Shown here: piece by piece, positions 1 to 8,900 of the stretch
Layout of the letters: each line of letters starts with the position of its first letter
How positions within the stretch are numbered: the first letter of the stretch is position 1
Program-made: the position numbers and the translations under genes
NCBI RefSeq assembly: GCF_004795105.1
Contig: NZ_SSBL01000010.1
Coordinates: forward strand, 124,001 to 188,000
Length of the DNA: 64,000 bases
Direction: 5' to 3'
Source: Streptomyces sp. A0642
Lineage (GTDB): Bacteria > Actinomycetota > Actinomycetes > Streptomycetales > Streptomycetaceae
Notes under the pieces: model-generated
Seen by the model: only the letters and a program-made list of their open reading frames with translations
Database searches by the model: none
Told to the model about the DNA's origin: nothing

Positions 1-522
1 GGCGGCCAGCCGGGCGGCCAGAGGTTCGATCGTCCACCGGAGCTCCGCCAGCTCGCGGCGCTGATCGTCACGCTGCGGGCCGAAAGCGCGCCATTCGATG
101 ATGTCGGGGTCGAGCAGATTCCAGTCACTGACCGGCCGGACCCGGGTACCCACATTGGGGCGGGCGCTGACCAGGCCCTTGGCCTCCAGCACGCGCAGGG
201 ATTCCCGGACGACGGTGCGGGAGACCTCGAATCGCTGGCCGATCTCCTCCGGAACGAGAGGCCGGTCGGCGCCGAGGTCACCTGAAACGATCATCTGACC
301 GAGCTGCTGAACAAGTTGGCCGTGCAGGCCGCGGCCGCGGCTGGCCGAGCCGCGCCGGCCCACCCGGCCGAGTTCGGTATCGGGATCACCCCAGGACCGG
401 GCGGCGGCACGTTCGCCGGCCGGCGCGTCCGCGTGGGGGTAACGGTCGAGTTCGCCCGGGCCGGCGAGGCCGGTGTCGGCAGCGCGGGCGGCGGTCATCA
501 TGGCGTGCGCAAGGGTACTCAC
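1..522 (-). CDS. GntR/FadR-family transcriptional regulator (3' part outside window)
   Basis: DNA-binding repressor of the GntR superfamily. The translation has a disordered head of about 55 residues, then a winged-helix domain recognisable by GLHGQLVQQLGQMIVSGDL, VPEEIGQRFEVSRTVVRESL and LEAKGLVSARPNVGTRVR, followed by the beginning of an FCD-type effector domain (RRELAELRWTIEPLAARLA). It is truncated by the left edge after 174 codons, so the ligand-binding helices are not visible. I chose the GTG at 522 because AAAGGA lies just upstream; the ATG pair at 501/498 in the same frame has no ribosome-binding site. It resembles the gluconate-repressor type of FadR-group regulators, but the ligand cannot be read from this part. 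Confidence 0.8.
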   Translation of the reverse strand, partial: MSTLAHAMMTAARAADTGLAGPGELDRYPHADAPAGERAAARSWGDPDTELGRVGRRGSASRGRGLHGQLVQQLGQMIVSGDLGADRPLVPEEIGQRFEVSRTVVRESLRVLEAKGLVSARPNVGTRVRPVSDWNLLDPDIIEWRAFGPQRDDQRRELAELRWTIEPLAARLAA

Positions 523-682
523 GCATCCTTTTTCGGCGCGGCTCAGCCACCCCTTGAGGTCTTTGGTGAAAAGCACACGAAAGGGTGATCGGCACTCGCC
601 TGCCAATTGACGCCTTACTGGCGCAAATCAGGCATTTCTCATGGAGTTGTGGATCTTTATGGGTTCGAATTCCCTTCGGCGA

Positions 683-2488
683 TCACCAACGCACTCTGCC
701 GCGAAGGCTCGTGAACAGATACGCGCAGACAAGGACGGACAACGACACGGTCAGCGCCGTTCCCACGGGATGTGCCACGACCCGCACCAGCGCCAGCACC
801 CACCGGTCTGCCTCGTGCGGCCACCGCAGCCAGGACAGTTCCCTGAGCCGGCCCGGAAGTCCGCTCATCGACCGGGCGGTCGGAGCCTTCGGCATCGCCT
901 GGATCAGCGGAACCATCAGCACCGGAACGGCGAGTACGGCCGCGACGCCCGCCGCCGTCACCCGGAAGATCCCGGCGGCCAGCAATCCGGCCCAGGCGCA
1001 GCCGACCACCAGGCCCGACCAACTCATGGCCAGCGGCACGGCGTTCGAAGGCACCCTGACCAAGTCACCCCCGTAGACGACGCGGAGGGACTCCGCCGAG
1101 GCCAGCACGACGAACAGCGCCAGGAACAGAGCGACGCCCGCCGACACGGCCAGCTTGGCGAGGAGCAGCCCGAGCCGCCGGGGAACGGTGCCGCGGCCGG
1201 CGGCGAGCGCGGGATAGCGGAACTCGTCGCCGAAGGAGAGGGCGCCGAGCAGTCCGGCTCCCAGGGCGGCGGGCGGCAAGGGCAGCAGCGAAGGCCAGGC
1301 GACCAGCACGTGCGGCAGCGGCGTACGGCCGTTGCGGGCGAGCAGGACGGACAGCACGGCGGAGGCGACGAGGGTGACGGCGATGATCAGAGTCGTGGTC
1401 CTGACGCCGAAGAGACGGCGCAGTTCATAGCGCACCGGACGCAGCGGCCCACGCGCCGGGCGCCGTCTGATGGGCGGCGGCAGCTGCGCCCCGCCGGAGT
1501 TCGCGGCCGGCCCGGAGGCGTCCTGGGCGTCCGCAGCGCCCCTTGCGGGGGAAGCGGCGCCGGTGTCCGCGGCATCACCGAGGAGGCCGTCGCCGGGGGC
1601 GCGGGAGGCTGGGCCCGTGTCCCCGACCTCGTCGGCGAGCTGATGAACCGGAATCCGATGGCGGAAAGCCGCGTCGCCGACCTCCGCACAGCTGCTGCCG
1701 TACACGGACAGCCGGCTGCTGCTCTCCTCGGCGACGACTTCGACGGAGCGCCGGGCTACGCGTGCCTCGCGGCTGACGACCGCGGCGAGGCGGGCGGCGT
1801 GCGGGGAGCGGACCGCGACGCGGGGACGCAGACGGGTGCGGGAGAAGTCCGCACCGTCCTGGTCGGCGACCAGACGGCCGGCGTGGATGGTCACCACACG
1901 GCCGGCCGACCGCGCGGCTTCCTTGGGGTCCTGGGTGGTGTAGAGGACCGTCCCGCCCCGGCCGGCATGGGACCTGAGCATTCCGTGCAGCCAGTCGGCC
2001 TCGCGGGCGGCGAGGCCTTCCGCGGGTTCGTCGAGGATGAGCGTGTGCGGGTCGGCGAGCAGCGCGGAGGCAAGGGCCAGCCTGCGGTCCATGCCCAGGG
2101 AGAGCGTGCCGATGCGCTGGTCCCCCAGCCCGGCGAGACCGACGGCGTCCAGCACCTCGTCGGCCCGGGACGCGGGCACTCCCTGTGCGGCGCAGAGCAT
2201 GCGGAGCTGCCCGCGAGCGGTACGTGCGGGGTGCCCCGGTACGTCCCCGAGGACCACGCCCACCTCCCGGGCCGGGTGGGCCACGCGATGCAGCGGCCTG
2301 CCCCGGAAATACGTGATGCCACGCCCCGGCTCGAGTTCGAGCATCAGGCGCAGGGCCGAGGTCTTGCCCGAGCCCGGTGGGCCCAGGAGTGCGGTCACGC
2401 AGCCGGATCCCGCTTCGAACGTGAGGTCGTCCACGGCGGGCGGAAGTCCGCGGTGGCGGGCACTGGTGAGTCCGATGGCCTGGAGCAT
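683..2488 (-). CDS. fused ABC transporter ATPase-permease (exporter type)
   Basis: A 601-residue ABC protein with the nucleotide-binding domain in residues 1-225 and a membrane domain in about 350-601. Visible motifs: Walker A GPPGSGKT, signature LSLGM, Walker B LILDEP and D-loop-like EGLAARE. The switch histidine is not in its usual place: the sequence reads TTQDPKEA where SSH/TTH is expected, so the H-loop is altered. A Pro/Ala/Gly-rich linker (about 255-345) joins the ATPase to an ABC-2-like membrane half with roughly six hydrophobic segments. Fusion of ATPase and permease in this order with a long linker occurs in actinomycete proteins of unknown substrate. It is probably a homodimeric exporter; no substrate gene is adjacent. 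Confidence 0.75.
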   Translation of the reverse strand: MLQAIGLTSARHRGLPPAVDDLTFEAGSGCVTALLGPPGSGKTSALRLMLELEPGRGITYFRGRPLHRVAHPAREVGVVLGDVPGHPARTARGQLRMLCAAQGVPASRADEVLDAVGLAGLGDQRIGTLSLGMDRRLALASALLADPHTLILDEPAEGLAAREADWLHGMLRSHAGRGGTVLYTTQDPKEAARSAGRVVTIHAGRLVADQDGADFSRTRLRPRVAVRSPHAARLAAVVSREARVARRSVEVVAEESSSRLSVYGSSCAEVGDAAFRHRIPVHQLADEVGDTGPASRAPGDGLLGDAADTGAASPARGAADAQDASGPAANSGGAQLPPPIRRRPARGPLRPVRYELRRLFGVRTTTLIIAVTLVASAVLSVLLARNGRTPLPHVLVAWPSLLPLPPAALGAGLLGALSFGDEFRYPALAAGRGTVPRRLGLLLAKLAVSAGVALFLALFVVLASAESLRVVYGGDLVRVPSNAVPLAMSWSGLVVGCAWAGLLAAGIFRVTAAGVAAVLAVPVLMVPLIQAMPKAPTARSMSGLPGRLRELSWLRWPHEADRWVLALVRVVAHPVGTALTVSLSVLVCAYLFTSLRGRVRW

Positions 2489-2673
2489 CGCTTCTCTCGC
2501 AGGAGGTGAGGCCGCTCGACGGCAGGCGGTACCGCAGCAAGATAACCCGACATATCAGACTTTTCACGCAAGGGCGGATCCACGGCGTTCCGATGCTTCG
2601 CCGTACGCGGGCTCGGCAGACCACACCGGGTCAGGCGGCGGGAGCCGGCCTCCGGCGTCCGCACGCCAAGGGA

Positions 2674-3438
2674 TCAGACCTCGGGCCGCAGCATCGGCGG
2701 ATTCAGCACGGTGGCCGAACCGGAGCGGAACAGCTGGGCGGGGCGGCCGCCCTGCCTGGTGGTCGTGCCCCCGGCGGGCACCAGGAAGCCGGGGGTGCCG
2801 GTCACCTTGCGATGGAAGTTCCTCGGATCGAGCACCACGCCCCACACCGCTTCGTACACCCGGCGCAGCTCCCCGACGGTGAAAGCGGGCGGGCAGAACG
2901 CGGTGGCCAGGGAGGAGTACTCGATCTTGGAGCGCGCCCGTTCCACCCCGTCGGCGAGGATCCGGGCGTGGTCGAAGGCCAACGGCGCCTGACGTTCGCC
3001 GTCGCGCCCGTAGCCCTCCTGCGCACCGAGCAGGTCCTCGACGGGCGCCCAGCGGGCACTGTTCGCGTCCCCACCCGCCCGGGGGGCGGGCAGGTCGGGG
3101 GCCAGCGCGAGATGAGCGACGCTGACGACCCGCATACGGGGATCGCGCGCGGGGTCCCCGTACGTGGCCAGCTGTTCCAGATGGGCGCCGTTGCCGACCG
3201 CCGGATTGGCCGGGTCGTGGGCACACAGCCCGGTCTCCTCGACGAGTTCGCGCGCCGCCGCGGCACCGAGATCCTCGTCGGCCCGGACGAAACCGCCGGG
3301 CAGAGCCCATCGTCCCTGGAACGGCATCTCGCCCCGGCGGACCACCAGCGCACAGAGCGCGTGACGGCGCACCGTGAGCACGACCAGGTCGACGGTGACA
3401 GCGAAGGGCGGGAAGGTCGACGGGTCGTAGGGCGGCAT
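2674..3438 (-). CDS. NUDIX-domain transcriptional regulator (NrtR-like)
   Basis: 254 residues: an N-terminal NUDIX domain (about 1-150) and a C-terminal winged-helix-like domain (about 155-240), the architecture of NrtR-type regulators of NAD metabolism. The NUDIX box is partly kept (GGFVRADEDLGAAAARELVEETGL), with ARELVEETG close to the REUXEE consensus, so hydrolase activity cannot be excluded. The C-terminal part (YSSLATAFCPPAFTVGELRR, FHRKVTGTPGFLVPAGG) matches the NrtR DNA-binding half. The ATG at 3438 was chosen because homology begins there. An imperfect palindrome lies 10-32 bases upstream and may be its own operator. No NAD-salvage gene is next to it, so its target pathway is inferred from family only. 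Confidence 0.75.
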   Translation of the reverse strand: MPPYDPSTFPPFAVTVDLVVLTVRRHALCALVVRRGEMPFQGRWALPGGFVRADEDLGAAAARELVEETGLCAHDPANPAVGNGAHLEQLATYGDPARDPRMRVVSVAHLALAPDLPAPRAGGDANSARWAPVEDLLGAQEGYGRDGERQAPLAFDHARILADGVERARSKIEYSSLATAFCPPAFTVGELRRVYEAVWGVVLDPRNFHRKVTGTPGFLVPAGGTTTRQGGRPAQLFRSGSATVLNPPMLRPEV

Positions 3439-3447
3439 GCCGTGATC

Positions 3448-3470
3448 ATAGTCGTCTGCCTGACGATAAA
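3448..3470. promoter_or_regulatory. candidate operator of the NUDIX regulator
   Basis: Near-palindrome with half-sites AGTCGTC and GACGATA separated by five bases, immediately upstream of the NUDIX-regulator start. NrtR-family operators in actinobacteria have similar GTCGTC/GACGAC-type arms, so autoregulation is plausible. Position and symmetry are seen; binding is inferred. Confidence 0.45.
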
Positions 3471-3553
3471 CACTCCCTTCGCGAGGGTCTTCCTCGCTCA
3501 CCGCCCGCGGCGGAACCGGCGGTGCGGTGCCGGAATCCGGCACCGCACCGGTC

Positions 3554-4873
3554 TCACCGCCCGGTCCTGGTCCCCCGCCTGCCCTGAACGCGCGGCCGTG
3601 CGGTGCGGCGCCGGCCGGGCGCCGAGCCGGGACGGCCGGATCCGGGCCTCGTCCGGCGCCGCGCGGTCGCCTGGGCGCGTACGGAACGGGCCCCCGCGAC
3701 CCGTCCGGTACCGTGCCCGCGCCCCACCGTCCGTGCACCGCGCTCACCGCGCTCACCGCGCTCACCGCGCAGGCAGCGCCGGAGCGTCTCCGGATCGAGG
3801 CCCTGGTTGCAGGCCTCGTGCAGCAGCTGGGCGAAGGTGTATCCGGGATCCAGCCTCAGGGCGAGGCCCAGCGCGACCCTCGCCGCCGGTTCGTCACCCG
3901 TCGACCACGAGACCCAGCCCGCCAAGGTGAGCGGCGCCGCCGCATGCTCCTCGTACGGTGCGACGCAGCGGCGCGCCAGCGCCCGCCACAGTCTCAGCGC
4001 GGACTGCGCCTCGGGCCCTTCCATCCACTCCGCGGCCCGGTCCCTGGTCTCCCGGTCCTGCAGGCCGAGGATCAACGCGGCGGCCTCTTCGTCGCCGATC
4101 AGCCGGTCGTCGTTGAGGTCGGACATGGAGGGCGTTGCCGCAGGGGCCCTTCCGAGGCGCTTCATGAGCCGGCGGGCGAGCTCCAGGGTCGTGCCGCCGA
4201 CCTCCTTGCGGCTCTCCTCGTCGAGCAGCTTCGGCACCAGCGCGGACCCCGCCGCGTCCAGAGCCCGTTCCTGCTCCCGGCCTTCCGTGCCGGGCCGGGG
4301 CACCAGCCTGGCCTCCATCTCGCGCAGCGATCCCCGTACCTGGATGCCGGCGTAGGCCGCGGCCGCGGCCATCACCGAGGTGCCCTGCATGGCCAGCGGG
4401 TTTCCCTCGGCGGGGCAGCAGCGGGCGTCGGGGCAGACGTAGGACCAGAACCTGTCGCCGGAGATGCAGAGGGCTTCGAGCACCGGCACGTCCAGCGCCC
4501 CGCAGGCCGTGCGCAGCCGCTGGGCGAAGGGCCGCAGCCGCTCCATGGTCTGCCGGCCCGATTCTCCCTCTGCCGGATCCTGGCAGAGGAAGACGACGAT
4601 CGCGTCGGGCCGTCCGCCACGCCGCTCGCTCCCCTTGATCAGGCACTCGGCCAGCTGCTCGGCCACCGACGGCCACTCGTGCGCGGACTGCGGGATGCCG
4701 AGCCTCAGCCGTCCGCCGAAGCGGCCACGGCCGCCGTGCAGCGCGACCATGACCACGCTGTCGTTCGGATGGAACCCCATGAGATACGGGAGGGCGTCCG
4801 CCAGCTCGGCGGGCCCTCGCAAGGTGATCTGCTGGTCGTCGGACGGTCCGGTGGGTTCGTGGTGCTTGTTCAT
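3554..4873 (-). CDS. DUF4192-domain protein
   Basis: 439 residues. The first about 330 residues (ITLRGPAELADALPYLMGF..., SVVMVALHG, AIVVFLCQDPAEGE, FWSYVCPDARCCPAEG) match the actinobacterial DUF4192 family, whose function is unknown. The C-terminal about 75 residues are an Arg/Gly/Ala/Pro-rich tail encoded partly by a perfect 9-bp tandem repeat (GERGERGERG) near 3738-3770; the tail is probably disordered and fast-evolving. Start ATG at 4873 with GGGGGAC about ten bases upstream. The promoter side faces a 25-bp perfect palindrome and the remains of a recQ gene transcribed divergently. Confidence 0.75.
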   Translation of the reverse strand: MNKHHEPTGPSDDQQITLRGPAELADALPYLMGFHPNDSVVMVALHGGRGRFGGRLRLGIPQSAHEWPSVAEQLAECLIKGSERRGGRPDAIVVFLCQDPAEGESGRQTMERLRPFAQRLRTACGALDVPVLEALCISGDRFWSYVCPDARCCPAEGNPLAMQGTSVMAAAAAYAGIQVRGSLREMEARLVPRPGTEGREQERALDAAGSALVPKLLDEESRKEVGGTTLELARRLMKRLGRAPAATPSMSDLNDDRLIGDEEAAALILGLQDRETRDRAAEWMEGPEAQSALRLWRALARRCVAPYEEHAAAPLTLAGWVSWSTGDEPAARVALGLALRLDPGYTFAQLLHEACNQGLDPETLRRCLRGERGERGERGARTVGRGHGTGRVAGARSVRAQATARRRTRPGSGRPGSAPGRRRTARPRVQGRRGTRTGR

Positions 4874-4910
4874 GGGATGACCGTCCCCCGACGGGACAGA
4901 TTCCGCGACC

Positions 4911-4935
4911 CCCTGTGGATAACTTATCCACAGGG
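4911..4935. promoter_or_regulatory. 25-bp perfect palindrome made of two head-to-head TTATCCACA boxes
   Basis: Two 12-base arms (CCCTGTGGATAA and its exact complement) flank one central C. Each arm contains TTATCCACA, the general bacterial DnaA-box sequence. It lies in the 110-bp gap between the DUF4192 start (4873) and the old recQ start (4985), where it could act as an operator or DnaA-binding site for either promoter. Confidence 0.55.
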
Positions 4936-4984
4936 ACCGCGTGGGCGTTCGCGGTTTGTCGTACCCCTCGGGTTGCATGGGGGT

Positions 4985-5289
4985 ATGACCCACGCAGATC
5001 GTGCAGAGCTCAGGCCTCGGCCGATTCCGTACTGGCACGCCTCGTCGGGGACGCCTCCGGCGCTGCCCGGGTGTGCGAGGACCAGTGGCGGGCCATCGAG
5101 GCGCTCGTCGCCGACAAGCGCAGGGCGCTGGTCGTCCAGCGGACGACCGGCTGGGGACAGTCCGGCGCGTACTTCGTCGCCACCCCGCTGCTGCTTGCGC
5201 AGGGCAGCGGGCCGACGGTGATCGTCTCGCCGTTGCCGGCACTGCTGCGCAACCAGGTGGCGGTCCCGGCCCGGGCCGGGATCCGATAA
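4985..5289 (+). pseudogene. recQ remnant, N-terminal piece
   Basis: The sequence aligns with residues 1 to about 97 of the intact RecQ at 12978-15137. The ATG at 4985 is preceded by the same GGGTTGCAT-GGGGTATG context as the intact gene. The reading frame shifts around 5012, after which VLARLVGDASGAARVCEDQW follows. The Walker A motif is damaged: QRTTGWGQS instead of QRTGWGKS, with an inserted Thr and Lys replaced by Gln. The frame stops at 5289, just after the position matching AARAGIQ of RecQ. It cannot encode a helicase. The rest of this copy lies 10 kb away at about 15257-15703. Confidence 0.8.
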
Positions 5290-5425
5290 GCGCAGGTCGC
5301 GAACGGACGCACACACCGGGGGGAGAGCTACCCGGCCGCCACACAGGAGAGCGTTGCGGACGACGGCCCGGGCGGCGCCCCGCCCGGTCGTCGTTCGCGT
5401 CCGGAGCGGCGGTCCGGCCTGGCGG

Positions 5426-7117
5426 TCAGAGGCGGGAGAGCTCGTCGACCAGGTCGTCCAGGCCCAGGGAGCCTTGGGAGAGGGCGGCCATGTGCCAGGC
5501 CTTCAGATCGAAGGCCTCGCCTCTGCGCTGCTCGGCCCTTTTCCGGCCGAGCAGCCAGGCCCGTTCCCCGAGCTTGTAGCCGATCGCCTGCCCCGGCATC
5601 GTCAGATAGCGGATGAGCTGGCTCTCCACGTAGTCCGCTGGGCGGCTGCTGTGCGCGCCGATGAACTCCTGAGCGAGGACGGGCGTCCACCGCTCACCCG
5701 GATGGAACGGGGAGTCGGCCGGGATCTTCAACTCCAGGTGCATGCCGATGTCGACGATCACCCGGACCGCCCGCATCATCTGCGCGTCCAGATAGCCGAG
5801 CCGTTCCTCGGTGTCCGGAAGGAAGCCGAGTTCGTCCATCAGACGCTCGGCGTAGAGGGCCCAGCCCTCGATGTTGGCGCTGACTATGCCGACGGTCGCC
5901 TGGTAGCGGGAGAGGTCTCCTGAGACGTGTATCCACTGGGCGAGCTGGAGATGGTGGCCGGGGACGCCCTCGTGATACCAGGTCGACACCAGGTCGTACA
6001 CCGGGAAGCGGGTCTGCCCCATGGTCGGCAGCCAGGTGCGGCCGGGTCGGGAGAAGTCCTCGGAGGGAGGGGTGTAGTACGGGCCTCCGCCGCCTCCGGA
6101 AGGCGCGATGCGAGACTCCACGCGTTTCACCCGGTCGGCGAGTTCGAAGTGGGTGCCGTCGAGGGCGGTGATCGCCTGGTCCATCAGGCCCTGGAGCCAG
6201 TCGCAGACCTCTTTCTCGCCCTCGATGTGCCGGCCGTGCTCGCTCAGCCGGGCCAGGGCGGTCCAGGGAGTGACCGCTCCGGGGAGGACGCGTTCGGCCT
6301 CGGCGCGCATATCGGCGAGTAGACGGTGGAACTCTGACCAGCCGTAGGCGTACGCCTCGTCGAGGTCGAGGTCGGTGCCGTTGTAGTAACGGGCCCAGCG
6401 GGCGTAACGCTCGCGGCCGACGGTGTCCGGGGCGCCTTGGACGGCGGGTTCGTACTCCTCGCGGATCCAGTCGCGCAGTCCGGCGACGGCGGCGGTGGCG
6501 GCATGGGCCGCATGGTCCAGCTCTCCGCGCAGCGCTTCGGGACCGCCGGTCGTGAACTCCTCGAACCAGCCGCGCCCCCGGCCGTCGGTGTCGGCCCATG
6601 CGTCGAGCTGGCCGGCGAAGGTGGCGGTGGAGCGGGGGGCCGCGTACAGCTCGCGCTCCAGACCGAGAGCGAGGGACTCGCGGTACCCGGCCAGCGCCCG
6701 GGGTACGGCCCGCAGGCGCTCGACGACGGCCGCCCAGTCCTCCTCGGTCCGGGTCGGCATCGCCGTGAACGCGTCGCGGACGAAGTGGGGCGGCGTGGCC
6801 ATATTGCCCACGGCTCGCAGGTGCTCGCCAGCCTCGTGAACCGCGAGTTCGGCAGTCAGGCGTTCGCGCAACAGGCGGGCGCAGCGGCGCTCGGTCCCGC
6901 TGTCGGCTCCGGGCACTCGCTCAGCCTCGGTAAGGCGCGCGAGGGTCTCCCGCGCGAGGGCGGCGAGAGCGTCCGCGCCGGCCGGCGAGGTGTCGGGCAG
7001 GCGGCTGGAGCTCTCAGGCACGCCAAGGAAAGTACCCGTGATCGGGTCGAGTTCGATGAGGGCGTCGACGTACGCGTCGGCGACTTGACGAGGAAGCGAG
7101 ATGTCAATCTGCGTCAT
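5426..7117 (-). CDS. DUF885-family metallopeptidase-like protein
   Basis: 563 residues matching the DUF885 family, which resembles zinc peptidases (gluzincin-like). The characteristic HEGVPGHHLQ motif is present (STWYHEGVPGHHLQLAQW), followed by IEGWALYAERLMDELG with the conserved Glu, and a C-terminal PGQAIGYKLGERAW. No signal peptide, so it is probably cytoplasmic. Homology starts at MTQIDISLPRQVADAYV; the ATG at 7117 has GGGAGG eight bases upstream, so upstream codons in the same frame were not used. Family members hydrolyse peptides or remain uncharacterised; the substrate is unknown. It sits inside the segment that separates the two recQ fragments. Confidence 0.85.
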   Translation of the reverse strand: MTQIDISLPRQVADAYVDALIELDPITGTFLGVPESSSRLPDTSPAGADALAALARETLARLTEAERVPGADSGTERRCARLLRERLTAELAVHEAGEHLRAVGNMATPPHFVRDAFTAMPTRTEEDWAAVVERLRAVPRALAGYRESLALGLERELYAAPRSTATFAGQLDAWADTDGRGRGWFEEFTTGGPEALRGELDHAAHAATAAVAGLRDWIREEYEPAVQGAPDTVGRERYARWARYYNGTDLDLDEAYAYGWSEFHRLLADMRAEAERVLPGAVTPWTALARLSEHGRHIEGEKEVCDWLQGLMDQAITALDGTHFELADRVKRVESRIAPSGGGGGPYYTPPSEDFSRPGRTWLPTMGQTRFPVYDLVSTWYHEGVPGHHLQLAQWIHVSGDLSRYQATVGIVSANIEGWALYAERLMDELGFLPDTEERLGYLDAQMMRAVRVIVDIGMHLELKIPADSPFHPGERWTPVLAQEFIGAHSSRPADYVESQLIRYLTMPGQAIGYKLGERAWLLGRKRAEQRRGEAFDLKAWHMAALSQGSLGLDDLVDELSRL

Positions 7118-7499
7118 GCCGTCATCCTCCCGCAGAACCCCGGCGGTCGGTCGTCGAGAGACCATGAAGACCGATCGCCGAATGCCACCGCCTCGCAGGA
7201 GGAGCTGGTGGCATTGCGAGGGCCGCTGGAGACGGATCATGCTCGGGAGCGTCTGACGGTTCAGCGGACCCCTCTCAACCAGACGCCGTGGTGCGTCAGT
7301 TGACCGGCTCTGTAACGTGGTGAAGCTCCTGGTGAACGGCGTCACGATCAAGATCCACCGCGCCCTCGCGGCCTTCGCGGATCGCGCCCGGCAGCCAGCC
7401 CGATGCCAACGGGCTCCACAGGTGACGGCGCACTCCACGCGGGCACCGCGCGATGTATGACGGAGTGAGCGGTCGGGAGCTGGCCTGTCCGGGTTCGCC
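7118..7499. other. gap without a recognisable gene
   Basis: Both strands were read. There are short open frames but none with a ribosome-binding site plus family resemblance. It probably belongs to the same decayed zone as the IS110-like remnant to its right. Confidence 0.4.
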
Positions 7500-7720
7500 G
7501 TAGGTGCCGTCGCGGCCCACGGTGAAGAGGGCGGCGGGCACGGCGCCGGGACGAGACCGGCGTAGACGGCGGAGGTGGCCGACGCGTGGGAAGGTGTTGC
7601 CGTCGCCGGCCTCGATCAGGATGCGGGCTCAGGTCGTCGCATCGATTCCCGGCATCGACTCCGAAGGCTGCGCCCTATTCGCTGCTGAGAACTGGACTGA
7701 GGCTCTGGCAGTGGGCTCAA
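7500..7720 (-). mobile_element. IS110-family transposase remnant
   Basis: On the minus strand the translation reads SMPGIDATT, a stop, then ARILIEAGDGNTFPRVGHL. This matches the C-terminal transposase_20 region of IS110-family enzymes (typically SMPGIGxxTAARIL...FxxxxHLAAYAG). The in-frame stop and loss of the following conserved block show it is dead. No inverted repeats or target duplication could be identified. From here to 8004 only scattered short frames remain. Confidence 0.45.
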
Positions 7721-8004
7721 GGTGCGCCAGCACGCCGACGGGCGAAGCGGGACGGGTACGCAGCTGCCGGCGACCACCAGGCCGACGACCCCCACGGCTA
7801 CGACGAGGGCAACCTTCCACCTGTGTTCACACGTCAACTCCCCCACGAGCAAGCCGACCAACGACAACGACTGTCCTGATCATGATGCTGGGACGCACAA
7901 AGCCATGGCGGCCGGACGGTGATGGTCGGGCTGGGTCATCTCGTAGAGCGTTCCAGGGTCTACGGGATTTCAGCCCACCCTCGGAGGCATACCCGCTCGC
8001 CGCT

Positions 8005-8511
8005 TCAGGACAGAACCAACCATCGTCGGCCGTCGAGAAGTTCTCGTGCCGCATCGAGGTGGCCGGCATGGCAGGCCGTCTCTGTGATGACATGCAGCAG
8101 AACGTCTCGAAGGGTGTGCAGGTGCGGCTCGCCGAAGAGACGGTGCGGCCACCAGGCCAGGGAAGCGCCTGCGGCGGTGGCATTGACGATGCCGTCTGCG
8201 AGTTCGGCCTCGATTCGATATCGGGTGAGCACCTCGGCGGCCTGGACCTCTGGCCCCACCTGCCATGCGTCGCCGCCGTCGCCGAGGGACTTGATGACGT
8301 CCTCTTCGCCGTTGACCACCGCGCGGAACCAGAACCGCTCGACGTCGAGGGCGAGATGCTGGACGAGGCCCAGGCAGTTCCACCCTGAGGGCAGAACGGG
8401 TTCGCGCAGGGCGTCCGTGTCGAGGCCGTCGAGTATGCCGAGAACGTGCCGGCGCTGACCGTGCAGGAACGACAGGAGGGCCCGGATCTCGGGGTCCGAG
8501 GCGGCGGTCAC
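8005..8511 (-). CDS. DinB/DUF664-family mycothiol-dependent protein
   Basis: 168 residues of the DinB-like four-helix fold (DUF664 type): FLHGQRRHVLGILDGLD, LVQHLALDVERFWF and LLHVITETACHAGHLDAARELLDG. The three spaced histidines (in LVQHLALD, LLHVITET and CHAGHLD) are the usual metal ligands of this superfamily, which includes mycothiol S-transferases. The GTG at 8511 overlaps the TGA of the upstream glyoxalase gene as GTGA, so translation is likely coupled and the two proteins probably act together, perhaps in detoxification. The precise substrate is unknown. Confidence 0.75.
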   Translation of the reverse strand: MTAASDPEIRALLSFLHGQRRHVLGILDGLDTDALREPVLPSGWNCLGLVQHLALDVERFWFRAVVNGEEDVIKSLGDGGDAWQVGPEVQAAEVLTRYRIEAELADGIVNATAAGASLAWWPHRLFGEPHLHTLRDVLLHVITETACHAGHLDAARELLDGRRWLVLS

Positions 8512-8900
8512 TGGGCGATTTCCCAGATGTGGCCGCCGGGATCGCGGAAGCTGGCGGTACGTATGCCCCAGGGCCGGTCCACGGGGCCGTTGAGCAACGT
8601 GACGCCACGGGCAGCCAGCTCCTTGCACATGGCGTCCACGTCGGCCACCGGCAGCGTGAGTTGGAGACGGGAGCCGGTGTCCGCCTGGGCGACCTGAGCC
8701 GGCGCGATGAGCTCGGGCGCTGCGGTGATCTTCAGCAGGTTGATGATGGTGTTACCGAACTCGAAGACGGCCGAGTTGTCGTTCTCGTAGGCCACCGGCA
8801 GTCCGAAGACCTCCCGATAGAACCGCTTCGTGGCGTCGAGATCCTCCGTGAAGAGGGTGATCGCGCTGATGCCCGTGGGCCATGAGGCAGTGCTAACCAT
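8508..8900 (-). CDS. VOC/glyoxalase-family protein
   Basis: 130 residues of the vicinal-oxygen-chelate fold: ITLFTEDLDATKRFYREVFGL at the start, then AVFEFGNTIINLLKI, LQLTLPVADVDAMCKELAARG and FRDPGGHIWEIAQ at the end. Two beta-alpha-beta-beta-beta modules are evident. The ATG at 8900 gives the family's usual length; an in-frame GTG at 8909 is a possible alternative, and neither has a strong ribosome-binding site. It overlaps the DinB-like gene by four bases. VOC enzymes include glyoxalases, dioxygenases and antibiotic-binding proteins; which one this is cannot be decided. Confidence 0.75.
   Translation of the reverse strand: MVSTASWPTGISAITLFTEDLDATKRFYREVFGLPVAYENDNSAVFEFGNTIINLLKITAAPELIAPAQVAQADTGSRLQLTLPVADVDAMCKELAARGVTLLNGPVDRPWGIRTASFRDPGGHIWEIAQ

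Noticed and set aside
641..2509. A 622-codon open frame antisense to the ABC gene
   Set aside because: Composition is Gly/Arg/Gln-rich without domains, while the other strand encodes clear ABC motifs.
4911..4935. Replication origin
   Set aside because: Only two DnaA-box sequences in one palindrome, no dnaA/dnaN nearby and no box cluster; treated as a regulatory palindrome.
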